Below are positions 25,534 to 33,625 of a stretch of DNA of 64,000 nt, in pieces. The translations under genes were made by a program, and so were the position numbers. The stretch covers positions 4,456,501 to 4,520,500 of the forward strand of contig NZ_CP029043.1 in NCBI RefSeq assembly GCF_003074055.1, given 5' to 3'. The notes under the pieces were generated by a model. It did no database searches and was not told the origin of the DNA. It saw only the letters and a program-made list of their open reading frames with translations. Positions within the stretch are counted from its first letter, which is position 1; every line of letters starts with the position of its first letter. The stretch comes from Streptomyces nigra. Lineage in GTDB: Bacteria; Actinomycetota; Actinomycetes; Streptomycetales; Streptomycetaceae.

Positions 25534-26520
25534 TCAGTCCCGGGCCCAGGTGGCCAGGGTGTCGGCGAGGGCGTCCGCGGTGTCGTCGGCGCCGCGGCCG
25601 TCGCCGCGGGCCGTCGAGGACAGCTCCACGTGCAGGAACGGGGCGTGCCGGCGCTCGGCCGACCTGCCCTGCACATTGGTCGTGCCCTCCAGCGGGCAGC
25701 GGTCGGACCAGCCCCGGCAGACCCGCAGGCCGTCGGCCTCCAGACGGTCGGCCAGGGCGGTGGCCTCGGCGGGCGCGCTCTGGGCGGCGCCGCCGGACAC
25801 GATGGCCCGGTAGGGGCGCTCGGAGTTGCGGGTGAAGCCGTGCAGCTGGAGGCCGGGCACCCCGCGCTTCTGCAGCTCCTCGACGACCGTGTGGAAGGCG
25901 CTGTCCTCGCGGTGGGCGACGTCGGCGGCGCCGGAGCGCCCTGCCTTGCGGTGCGCGCCGGCCAGGACCAGTGAGCCGGACGGGGTGCCCTCCAGCAGCC
26001 GTACGCCCAGCTCCTCGGTGTCGCGGTCGGAGACCGGGTGGGGCACCTGGACGTTCCAGCGCTGGACGGAGTCGGCGTTCAGGTAGAGCCGGCCCCAGGT
26101 CGCCGCGTCGGAGTCGGGCTCGGTGGCGGCTATCTCGTCGTAGCGGCGGCCGGAGTCGGTGTCGGTGAGGCGGGTGACGGCGAGGCCGAGGGGGTCGAGC
26201 ACGTGCGCGGCTTCGGCGGCGTCGCCGTCGAGCAGGTGTCCCACGCCCTCGGCGAGCCGCTCGCGCTCGTCGTCGTCCGGCGCGGAGTAGTCGCCGTCGG
26301 CCGTGAGGTCCGCGGTGTAGTCGAGGATGCGGCTGCGCAGATCGACGAGTTCACGGGCCCGCGGAGCGGACTGTTCCGGGCCCTCGGACGACGTCGTGTC
26401 GCAGGCGGCCAATGCGACGGTCAAAACCACCGGGGCAAGAATGCGAGTGAAACGTGATGTTTTTGTGACGAACGAGCGTGATCGAGATGTGAGTGGCATG
26501 TGAGTATGTCGCGGTGACAT
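25534..26520 (-). CDS. Lipoprotein of unknown function next to the pgs-like locus
   Basis: The 328-residue protein has a signal peptide with lipobox ALAAC (Cys40), so it should be anchored outside the membrane. The C-terminal half contains GSLVLAGAHRKAG, AHREDSAFHTVVEEL and GLQLHGF, a His-rich set suggestive of a hydrolase fold, but I do not recognise a named family. ATG at 26520 has GGAGAG 9 nt upstream; ATG at 26499 is an alternative. It diverges from the CapA-like gene, whose start overlaps its own, and converges on truA. A link to polymer metabolism is inferred from position only. Confidence 0.8.
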   Translation of the reverse strand: MSPRHTHMPLTSRSRSFVTKTSRFTRILAPVVLTVALAACDTTSSEGPEQSAPRARELVDLRSRILDYTADLTADGDYSAPDDDERERLAEGVGHLLDGDAAEAAHVLDPLGLAVTRLTDTDSGRRYDEIAATEPDSDAATWGRLYLNADSVQRWNVQVPHPVSDRDTEELGVRLLEGTPSGSLVLAGAHRKAGRSGAADVAHREDSAFHTVVEELQKRGVPGLQLHGFTRNSERPYRAIVSGGAAQSAPAEATALADRLEADGLRVCRGWSDRCPLEGTTNVQGRSAERRHAPFLHVELSSTARGDGRGADDTADALADTLATWARD

Positions 26521-27719
26521 TCCGTAAGTCTCTCCGTATAGGTCGCTCGGTGGCGGTTCTGGGGGCTTTGGCGGGCCTCGTGGCCGCCTGTACCTCCTCC
26601 GAGCCGTCCGGTACCCAGGTGAAGCCGGGTGGCCGCTCGTTCACCGTCGCCGCCGCGGGTGATGTGCTCATCCACCCCGAGCTGGTCGACCAGGCGGCCA
26701 AGGACGCCGAGAGGACCGGGGAGGGGCAGGCCGGGCTGGACTTCGGACCGCTCATGGCGGGCGTGAAGCCCGTCATCAGCAAGGCCGACCTGGCCATCTG
26801 TCACATGGAGACGCCGGTCGGCACCCCCAAGGGACCCTTCGAGGGGTACCCCGAGTTCCTGGTCCCGCCGCAGATCCTCACGACCCTCAAGGACGTGGGG
26901 TACGACACCTGCTCGACGGCCTCCAATCACACCTTCGACCATGGCCTGAAGGCCGTGAAGCGCACGCTGGACGCCATGGACAAGGTGGGCCTCGGCCACA
27001 CCGGGTCCGCGCGGACGCCGAAGGAAGCAGAGCAGATCAACATCCGGGACGTCAACGGCGTCAAGGTCGCTCACCTGGCGTTCTCGTGGGAGTCGTTCCT
27101 CAACCCGACGCCCGAGAAGCAGCAGTGGGCGTTCAACCGGCTCAGCACCGACGAGATCAAGAAGGCCGAGGCGCGCGCCCGTAAGAAGGGCGCCGAGGTC
27201 GTGATCCTCTCCGTGCACTGGGGTCTGGAGCACTACAACGAGCCGAGCGTGCCGCAGCTGGAGCTGGCCGAGCGGATCACCGAGGAGACCGGGGTCGACC
27301 TGGTGATCGGTCACCACGCGCACGTCGTGCAGCCCATCCAGAAGGTCAACGGCACCTGGATCGCCTACAGCCTGGGCAACCAGGTCGCCCGGCACTCCTC
27401 GCCGACCGGCCTCACCGAGGAGGGCGCGATCGGCTGGTTCGAGTTCAAGGAGACGACGGACGGCTGGAAGGTCGACGCGCGCTACCGGACCACGCTGGTC
27501 GACATCCCGCCGGAGCTGGAGGCGGGGGAGAAGGCCCCGAAGGGCGCGGTCGTCGACCACCGGCTGGTGGACGTCCAGGACGCGCTCGACCACCCCGGCG
27601 AGCTGTCCGAGGAGCGGATCGCCCGCTATCGGCTGGCCGCCGACCGGACGCGCGGCTTCCTCTACAACCGGGGCGCACCCGGCGGCGACGGCCTCGAGCC
27701 GCTGTCCCTCGGGAAGTGA
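26514..27719 (+). CDS. CapA/PgsA-like poly-gamma-glutamate system lipoprotein
   Basis: The 401-residue protein has a lipobox (GLVAAC, Cys26) and then the CapA metallophosphatase-like fold: TVAAAGDVLIHPELV, DLAICHMETPVG, TASNHTFDHG, VVILSVHWGLEHY and DLVIGHHAHVVQPI. CapA/PgsA is the extracellular component of the Bacillus capsule synthase. GTG at 26514 gives a normal signal peptide; GTG at 26493 would add seven residues. There is no clear ribosome site. It is followed at 142 bp by the HAMP protein and then by pgsB and pgsC homologues, so it is very likely the PgsA partner. Confidence 0.9.
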   Translation: MTFRKSLRIGRSVAVLGALAGLVAACTSSEPSGTQVKPGGRSFTVAAAGDVLIHPELVDQAAKDAERTGEGQAGLDFGPLMAGVKPVISKADLAICHMETPVGTPKGPFEGYPEFLVPPQILTTLKDVGYDTCSTASNHTFDHGLKAVKRTLDAMDKVGLGHTGSARTPKEAEQINIRDVNGVKVAHLAFSWESFLNPTPEKQQWAFNRLSTDEIKKAEARARKKGAEVVILSVHWGLEHYNEPSVPQLELAERITEETGVDLVIGHHAHVVQPIQKVNGTWIAYSLGNQVARHSSPTGLTEEGAIGWFEFKETTDGWKVDARYRTTLVDIPPELEAGEKAPKGAVVDHRLVDVQDALDHPGELSEERIARYRLAADRTRGFLYNRGAPGGDGLEPLSLGK

Positions 27720-27860
27720 CAAGGGACACAGCAAGCTCTTGGGTGCGGGAGCCCAACCCCCGCGCCTGTCGGAAGTCTTTTAAGGCGACGGCGTCTCCTG
27801 CCCGCTTCAGCGGTGGTTGCCACGAGCGCCCGAGTAGTGAAGAGGCGAAGGAAACCACCG

Positions 27861-30194
27861 GTGACTCCAACAAAAGGCTCCGCGCGTCCAGGACGCGGCG
27901 GTCGGCGGCGCATGCGCAGACGCGCCGACATGCCGCTGCTGGGCGGCGTGCGCCCGCCGATCGCGCTGCTGTGCCTGCTGATCGTCGCCCTGGCCGGGCT
28001 GACCGCGAAGGTGCTGGGCCCGGCCGGCGAGCCCGTCGTGCCGAAGGCCGTGCTGGGGTCCCAGCAGCACTTCGCGGAGGACGGCGCCATCGCCCTACGC
28101 GCGTCGATCGACGAGCGGGTCACCGACCTGAACCGCACCGCGGCCGTGCTGAACGCCGGGAAGTACACGGAGCCGGAGCGGGTCCTGTCGGACCTGAGCA
28201 ACACGTACCAGAAGTGGACCGGCACCACCGTGCTGGACCTGGAGAGCGGCAAGGTGCTCGCCGCCCGTGGTGAAACGATTCCTCTGGGCTGGCTCGACAA
28301 GGACGCGCTCACCGGCGACAACGCCCTGACGCCGCGCATGGTCCGCCTGAAGACCGGCGACGTGCGGCTGATGACCATGGCGCTCCTCGACTGGAAGGAC
28401 CGCCCGCAGCAGCTCCTCATCGCCTCCAACAGCCTCTCCGTCCCCGCCATCAACCTCGGCCCGTTCCGCTCGATGGCGGTCGTGGCCCGCGGCGGCGAGA
28501 TCCTCGCCACGGCAGGCTTCGAGCAGGCCGAGGCGCTGAACTCCGACGCCGAGCGCGACGAGCTCACCTTCCTCCAGAAGCAGATGAGCCGCCTCTCCGA
28601 GGACGCCGCCGAGGAGACCGAGGAGGACCCGGTCAGCGCCCGCGAGCCCGGTTCCCGCGGCTACCCCGGCGTCAGCGGCACCCTGCTCGGCGACTCCTAC
28701 AACGGACGGATCGCCACCGCCGGCTACGCCTCCCTCGCCTCCGCCGACCCCGAGCAGCGCAAGAGCGTCGGCGCGGGCCTCGGTCTGACCGTCGTGGCCA
28801 TGCTCCCCGTGGTGCAGGAGGAGGCCGCCGGGCAGGAACGCGAGCTGTACGGGCTGATCGCGGCCGGTGTGCTCGTGGTCGTCGGCCTGCTCGCGGCCGC
28901 CCTGCTCTGGCGGGCCGTGCAGCGGCCCCTGCTCGCCCTCTTCCTGGAGTCCCGCCGGCTCGCCCGCGGCGATCTGACCCGGCCCGTCGCCGTGCCCCGC
29001 TGGGGCGAGGCCGCCCGGGTCGGCGCCGCCCTGGAACGGCTGCGCGCGCAGCTGGCCGGCGGGGACGTGGAGCCCTCCACCCAGCGCACCGGCCGCCGCG
29101 GCCGGTTCGGGCTGCGGGTGCCGCTCGCCCTGACGGCCTTCCTGCTCCTGCTGTGGTGCGTGCCCGTCGGCCTGCTGCTCAACCGCACGGACGCCTCCGT
29201 CAGCGTGCCCAGCACCATGGTCAACGACCAGCGCGACCGCACCGACCTCGTCGCCGACCGGGTCCGCCGGGCGCTGAACGAGGCCCAGGCCGACCTCGCG
29301 TCCATGACCCGGCTGATCGACCCGTCCGACGCGGACACCGCCTCGGACGTCCTGTCCGACGCCCTGCGCGAGCACACTCGCTACGGCTCCCTCTACGTCC
29401 TCGACCGGGGCGGCGAGGTGATCGCGCGCGCCGGTGACGAGCCGCACGCCGGCTGGGGAGACGACGAGGGGACCAAGGGCGAGGACGCCCCGCTGATCCG
29501 GGTGACCGGCGAGGGCGGCAAGAAGCCGGTGATCCAGGCCGCGGCCGCCGTACCGGAGCACAAGGGCATGACGCTCGTCGGCGAGATCCGCGTCGAGTTC
29601 CTGAACTCGCTGCTGGCCCGGCCCGGCCTCGGCGAGGTCCGGGTCGTCGACGCGAAGGCCCGGACCATCGGCGCCAGCGACGGCTTCCTCGCCTTCGAGG
29701 GGCTGCCCCGGGACTCGCTCACCGACCTCGTGAAGGCCGGCGGTCTCAGGGTCGGCGCCGGACCCGTGGAGAACGGGCTGCTCATCCGCGAGGGCCGCTC
29801 GGTCACGGTCGCCGCGGCGGCGCCCTTCTCCGGCGGCGGTGTGGCCTCCGACATCGGCTGGACCGTCGTGAGCTGGCAGAACGCCAAGCACTTCGAGATC
29901 GCCGCGTACGAGCGCGAGGACCGCAGCGTGCTCGCCGGGATGCTCGGGCTCGCCCTGATCGTGGTGTGCCTGGGCTGGATCCACCTGGTCGTGGTCCGGC
30001 CGCTGCGCGCCCTGGCGAGCAGCGCCGAGAAGCTGGCCGACGGCGACCTCAAGACCGTGCTGTACCCCCGCTACCACGACGAGGTGGGCGCCGTCGTCCG
30101 CAGCCTCGAACTGGTCCGCCAGCAGCTGCAGGCTCGCAGGCAGAACCAGGCGCGCCGGAGTGCCGAGCCCCGGCTCGGCGCCGGAGGAAGGTGA
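27861..30194 (+). CDS. Membrane protein with two extracytoplasmic sensor regions and two HAMP domains
   Basis: This 777-residue protein has four predicted membrane helices (about residues 34-52, 329-352, 416-440 and 690-712). Each pair brackets a large external domain and is followed by a HAMP segment (about 353-400, with RRLARGDLTRPVAVPRWGEA; about 713-766, with AEKLADGDLKTVLYPRYHDE). No kinase, methyl-accepting, cyclase or other output domain follows the second HAMP. The second external region (YGSLYVLDRGGEVIARAGDE) looks Cache/PAS-like. GTG at 27861 with GAAGGA 8 nt upstream is preferred over GTG 27813. pgsB starts 6 bp after it, so they form an operon. Confidence 0.85.
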   Translation: MTPTKGSARPGRGGRRRMRRRADMPLLGGVRPPIALLCLLIVALAGLTAKVLGPAGEPVVPKAVLGSQQHFAEDGAIALRASIDERVTDLNRTAAVLNAGKYTEPERVLSDLSNTYQKWTGTTVLDLESGKVLAARGETIPLGWLDKDALTGDNALTPRMVRLKTGDVRLMTMALLDWKDRPQQLLIASNSLSVPAINLGPFRSMAVVARGGEILATAGFEQAEALNSDAERDELTFLQKQMSRLSEDAAEETEEDPVSAREPGSRGYPGVSGTLLGDSYNGRIATAGYASLASADPEQRKSVGAGLGLTVVAMLPVVQEEAAGQERELYGLIAAGVLVVVGLLAAALLWRAVQRPLLALFLESRRLARGDLTRPVAVPRWGEAARVGAALERLRAQLAGGDVEPSTQRTGRRGRFGLRVPLALTAFLLLLWCVPVGLLLNRTDASVSVPSTMVNDQRDRTDLVADRVRRALNEAQADLASMTRLIDPSDADTASDVLSDALREHTRYGSLYVLDRGGEVIARAGDEPHAGWGDDEGTKGEDAPLIRVTGEGGKKPVIQAAAAVPEHKGMTLVGEIRVEFLNSLLARPGLGEVRVVDAKARTIGASDGFLAFEGLPRDSLTDLVKAGGLRVGAGPVENGLLIREGRSVTVAAAAPFSGGGVASDIGWTVVSWQNAKHFEIAAYEREDRSVLAGMLGLALIVVCLGWIHLVVVRPLRALASSAEKLADGDLKTVLYPRYHDEVGAVVRSLELVRQQLQARRQNQARRSAEPRLGAGGR

Positions 30195-30200
30195 CCGGAC

Positions 30201-31934
30201 GTGCTCTACCTGTACTTCGTGCTGCTGATCGGCGGGGTGTTCCTGCTGGTCGCCGGCATCATCGAGCAGCGCAGGCACTACGCCGCGCTGCACTCCATCC
30301 CCTCCCGGGTGCTGGTCAACGGCATCCGCGGCAAGTCGTCGATCACCCGGCTGTGCGCGGGCGCCCTGCGCGGCGGTGACCTGGTCACCGTCGCCAAGAC
30401 GACGGGCACCGCGGCCCGCTTCATCCACCCGGACGCCACCGAGGAGCCGGTCTACCGCAAGTTCGGCATCGCCAACGTCGTCGAGCAGATCGGCATCGTC
30501 CGCCGGGCCGCCACCTACCGTCCCGACGCGCTCGTCATCGAGTGCATGGCGGTCATGCCGGCGCTCCAGGAGGTCAACCAGAGCAAGCTGATCCGCTCGA
30601 CGATCGGCGTGCTGTGCAACGTCCGTGAGGACCACCTCGCCGAGATGGGCCCCACCCTGGACGACGTGGCGCGCTCGCTGTGCCGCTCGATGCCGGAGGA
30701 CGGCATCTGCGTCACCGCCGAGAAGGAGCGCTTCCACATCCTCCAGGAGGAGGCGGACGCCCGGAACTGCAAGCTGGTCTACGCCGACCCGGAGACCGTC
30801 ACCGACGAGGAGCTGCGCGGCTTCAGCTGGTTCACGTTCAAGGAGAACGTGGCGATCGCCCTGGTCGTCGCCGAGCTGCTGGGTGTCGAGCGGCAGGTCG
30901 CCCTGCAGGGCATGTACGACGCCCCGCCGGACCCCGGTGTGCTCTCCGTGGAGCGCTATGTCGGCCCCGACGGCAAGCGGCTGGCCTTCGCCAACGTGTT
31001 CGCGGCCAACGACCCCGAGTCGACGCTGATGAACATCAACCAGCTGCTCGACCTCGGCGCGATCCGCCGCCCCCTGAACGTCGTGATCAACTGCCGCCCG
31101 GACCGGGTGGAGCGCAACGGGCAGATGGGCGAGATCATCCCCGACCTGCAGCCGGACAACGTCTTCGTGATCGGCCACCCGGCCAAGAGCGCCATCGACG
31201 CCATCCCGGCCGACTGGCGCGACCGCGCGGTCGACCTCGGCGGCGAGCGCCGCTCGGCGGACGAGTTCATGCCGACCCTGCTCGGCCGGATGGCCGACGG
31301 CTCCTCCCTGGTCGCCATCGGCAACATCCACGGGCAGGGCGAGGAGCTGCTGGAGTACCTGGCCGAGCTGCCCGCCGACGAGAGCGCCGTGGAGGACGCA
31401 CCCGAGGCGGTGACCAGTGCCCCGCAGCAGGCCCAGCGCCTCGACCCGTACGCCTCCTACCCGACGGCGTACGAGGAGCGGTACCAGGCCTCGCAGACCC
31501 AGGAGATCCCGGTCGTCCGCATCCCCGCGCAGCCCACGGCGTCGTACGGCGACACCGCGGCGGCCTACGCCGGGGCGCAGGCGCAGGCGCAGGCACCGGG
31601 CCGGCAGGCCGACGGCTGGGGCGCGCACGACGGGGGACACGCCCCGCACGCCCCGCAGCAGGGGCACGGCACGGCGGCGCCGTACGCGCAGCAGCAGCCC
31701 GCCCCCGGCGGGGAGCAGCAGGTCTCCAACTGGTTCCAGACGTCGGGCCGCCCCCAGCGCGCACCGCACCAGCCCGCCCGGCCGCAGCTCCCGCAGGGCA
31801 CCGGCCCGGACGGCCACCACCCCGGGCAGCCCCACGGCACGGGTCGCCCGCCGCGGCAGCCGCACCCCGACGAGCACCAGGGCAGGCCACCGCGCCCGCC
31901 GGCCGGCGACGGCGGACACCACCCGCGCGCCTGA
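30201..31934 (+). CDS. pgsB: PgsB/CapB-like poly-gamma-glutamate synthase ligase with long C-terminal tail
   Basis: The 577-residue protein has a membrane helix (1-21) and a Mur-ligase-related ATP-dependent amide ligase core: NGIRGKSS (40-47, phosphate loop), AKTTGTAARFIHPD, IECMAVMPALQ, NVREDHLAEMGPTLDD, APPDPGVLSVE, FAANDPESTLMN and GNIHGQGEELLEYL. These match Bacillus PgsB, which is about 393 residues. The core ends near residue 395, and about 180 more residues rich in Pro, Gln, His and Gly follow. GTG at 30201 has GGAGGAAGG upstream. pgsC follows after 72 bp. Confidence 0.93.
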   Translation: MLYLYFVLLIGGVFLLVAGIIEQRRHYAALHSIPSRVLVNGIRGKSSITRLCAGALRGGDLVTVAKTTGTAARFIHPDATEEPVYRKFGIANVVEQIGIVRRAATYRPDALVIECMAVMPALQEVNQSKLIRSTIGVLCNVREDHLAEMGPTLDDVARSLCRSMPEDGICVTAEKERFHILQEEADARNCKLVYADPETVTDEELRGFSWFTFKENVAIALVVAELLGVERQVALQGMYDAPPDPGVLSVERYVGPDGKRLAFANVFAANDPESTLMNINQLLDLGAIRRPLNVVINCRPDRVERNGQMGEIIPDLQPDNVFVIGHPAKSAIDAIPADWRDRAVDLGGERRSADEFMPTLLGRMADGSSLVAIGNIHGQGEELLEYLAELPADESAVEDAPEAVTSAPQQAQRLDPYASYPTAYEERYQASQTQEIPVVRIPAQPTASYGDTAAAYAGAQAQAQAPGRQADGWGAHDGGHAPHAPQQGHGTAAPYAQQQPAPGGEQQVSNWFQTSGRPQRAPHQPARPQLPQGTGPDGHHPGQPHGTGRPPRQPHPDEHQGRPPRPPAGDGGHHPRA

Positions 31935-32006
31935 CCCCGCGGGGCGGCCCGCCCCGCAGGCCGCCCGCCCCGCCCACGAACCCGCACCCTTCGTCCGGAG
32001 ACCCCG

Positions 32007-32489
32007 TTGACCACCGCCGCCCTGACCCCCGAGATGGCCGCCCTGGGCATCGCCATAGGCCTGTTCTTCTCGCTGCTGTGCTATCTCACGACCAACCTGT
32101 CGCCCGGCGGAATGATCACCCCCGGCTGGCTGGCGCTGACCCTCATCGAGGACCTCCAGCGCGCGGCCATGGTGGTGGGCGTCACCGCCCTCACCTACGG
32201 CGGCACCAAGATCATGCAGCGGCTGGTGATCCTCTACGGCAAGCGGCTGTTCGCCGCCGTGGTGCTGCTCGGCGTGCTCCTCCAGGCCACGGTGATGATC
32301 GTGCTCTCCCTGGAGTTCCCGCTGCTGTACGGCAACCAGACGCTCGGCTTCATCGTGCCGGGCCTGATCGCCTACCAGATGGTGCGCCAGCCCAAGGGGG
32401 CCACGCTGCTGGCCACCGGCACGGTGTCCCTCATGGCCTACATCGTCGTCGCCGCCGGCCTGCTGCTCGGCGTCATGCCGACCGTCTGA
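32007..32489 (+). CDS. pgsC: PgsC/CapC-like membrane subunit of poly-gamma-glutamate synthase
   Basis: The 160-residue protein is almost entirely hydrophobic with four to five membrane helices. It keeps PgsC signatures: LSPGGMITPGWLAL, ALTYGGTKIMQRLVILYGKR, and TLGFIVPGLIAYQMVRQ. In Bacillus, PgsB and PgsC form the membrane complex that polymerises glutamate through gamma-amide bonds. The start is TTG at 32007, with CCGGAG at 31995-32000. Its position directly after pgsB confirms the assignment. Confidence 0.92.
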   Translation: MTTAALTPEMAALGIAIGLFFSLLCYLTTNLSPGGMITPGWLALTLIEDLQRAAMVVGVTALTYGGTKIMQRLVILYGKRLFAAVVLLGVLLQATVMIVLSLEFPLLYGNQTLGFIVPGLIAYQMVRQPKGATLLATGTVSLMAYIVVAAGLLLGVMPTV

Positions 32490-32506
32490 GAACCGAGGAG
32501 CTAACG

Positions 32507-33577
32507 ATGGCAGGGAAGAAGAAGTCGAGGCCCGTCGTCACCGGCCTGGTGCTGCTGGCGCTGGTCGGCACCTCCGGCTACCTCACGGTGGAGCTGCGCA
32601 AGCAGGAGGACCCGGGGATCACCGAGGTGCGCAACGTCGGCGTCCTGGAGGGCGGCCGCAGCACGGGCGCCGCCGAGGCCAGGACCACCTGGTCGCGGCT
32701 GGAGAACCCGGCGCGCTCGGTGCTGCGCGGGGCCGACGGGCAGATCAAGGCCGTCTTCACCGACGGCGCGCGCACCGCGACGCTGACCGGTCCGGCCCGC
32801 ACCTTCCAGGAGCCCGCGTCGACCGCGTCCAAGGTCAGCACCACGGACTGGGTGCGGCTGATGCCGGAGCCGTGGACCAAGGGCGCCGAGAACAAGAAGT
32901 GGTTCAAGGACTGGTACGCCGAGTACAAGGACAGCAAGGAGGACGACATCTTCGCGTTCGCCTTCCAGTACGTGGCGGGCGCCCCGGACAAGAAGGACGA
33001 GCAGGGTGTCGTCTACGCCGGTGACGCCAGCTTCGGGCCGCTGAACACCACCGGCGCCGAGGGGGGCGACCTGCGCCTGGAGCAGTCCGACTTCTACGAC
33101 TACCTCCAGGTGCCCTACCCGTTCCGGGACGGCACCGTCGGGCAGCCGGAGTCGATGCGGGCCCGCTCCATCGACTGCTCGGGCTTCATCCGGATGGTGC
33201 TGGGCTACCGGGCGCGCTTCCCGCTGATGTCCTCCGACACCTCCGGCGACGGCCTGCCCCGCACCGCGAACGGCATGGCCCGCTCCAAGGTGGGCGCCGA
33301 CATCCTGCCGCTCAGCGGCATCTCCGCGAAGGACCGGCCCGCCGCGATCGACCAGCTCCAGCCGGGCGACCTCGTCTTCTTCAAGCTGGACACCCGCACC
33401 GGCCAGCGCCTGGACCACGTCGGCATGGTCCTCGGCCACGACACCGAGGGGCACCTGATCTTCGTGTCCAGCCGCGAGGAGGTCAACGGACCCACCATCG
33501 GCGACGTCGGCGGCGTCTCCCGGCTCGACGGCAACGGCTACTACGCGAAGACGCTGCGCAGCGCCAAGCGGCTCTGA
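32507..33577 (+). CDS. Membrane-anchored NlpC/P60-family peptidase
   Basis: The 356-residue protein has an N-terminal membrane anchor (residues 10-25), a region of ~190 residues without a named domain, and a C-terminal NlpC/P60 fold: catalytic Cys224 in SIDCSGFIRMVLGY and His304 in LDHVGMVLGH, with PGDLVFFKLD between them. The family cleaves gamma-D-glutamyl bonds in peptidoglycan, and some members hydrolyse poly-gamma-glutamate. ATG at 32507 follows GAGGAG at 32495-32500. As last gene of the pgs-like operon it could release, trim or wall-anchor the polymer; that role is inference. Confidence 0.92.
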   Translation: MAGKKKSRPVVTGLVLLALVGTSGYLTVELRKQEDPGITEVRNVGVLEGGRSTGAAEARTTWSRLENPARSVLRGADGQIKAVFTDGARTATLTGPARTFQEPASTASKVSTTDWVRLMPEPWTKGAENKKWFKDWYAEYKDSKEDDIFAFAFQYVAGAPDKKDEQGVVYAGDASFGPLNTTGAEGGDLRLEQSDFYDYLQVPYPFRDGTVGQPESMRARSIDCSGFIRMVLGYRARFPLMSSDTSGDGLPRTANGMARSKVGADILPLSGISAKDRPAAIDQLQPGDLVFFKLDTRTGQRLDHVGMVLGHDTEGHLIFVSSREEVNGPTIGDVGGVSRLDGNGYYAKTLRSAKRL

Positions 33578-33578
33578 C

Positions 33579-33601
33579 CCGGGCCGGGAACCCCGGCCCG
33601 G
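33579..33601. terminator. Terminator between convergent genes after the pgs-like operon
   Basis: CCGGGCCGGG (33579-33588) and CCCGGCCCGG (33592-33601) form a perfect 10-bp stem with a 3-nt loop immediately after the NlpC/P60 stop. It can serve both this operon and the convergent gene at 33626. Confidence 0.75.
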
Positions 33602-33625
33602 TGGAGCCCGCCTAGCGGCGGCCGG

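Noticed and set aside
28095..31922. A 1275-codon open frame on the minus strand
   Set aside because: It is antisense to the HAMP and pgsB genes, whose proteins are recognisable, and its composition (Arg, Ala, Gly, Asp, His rich) is the usual shadow of GC-rich codons.
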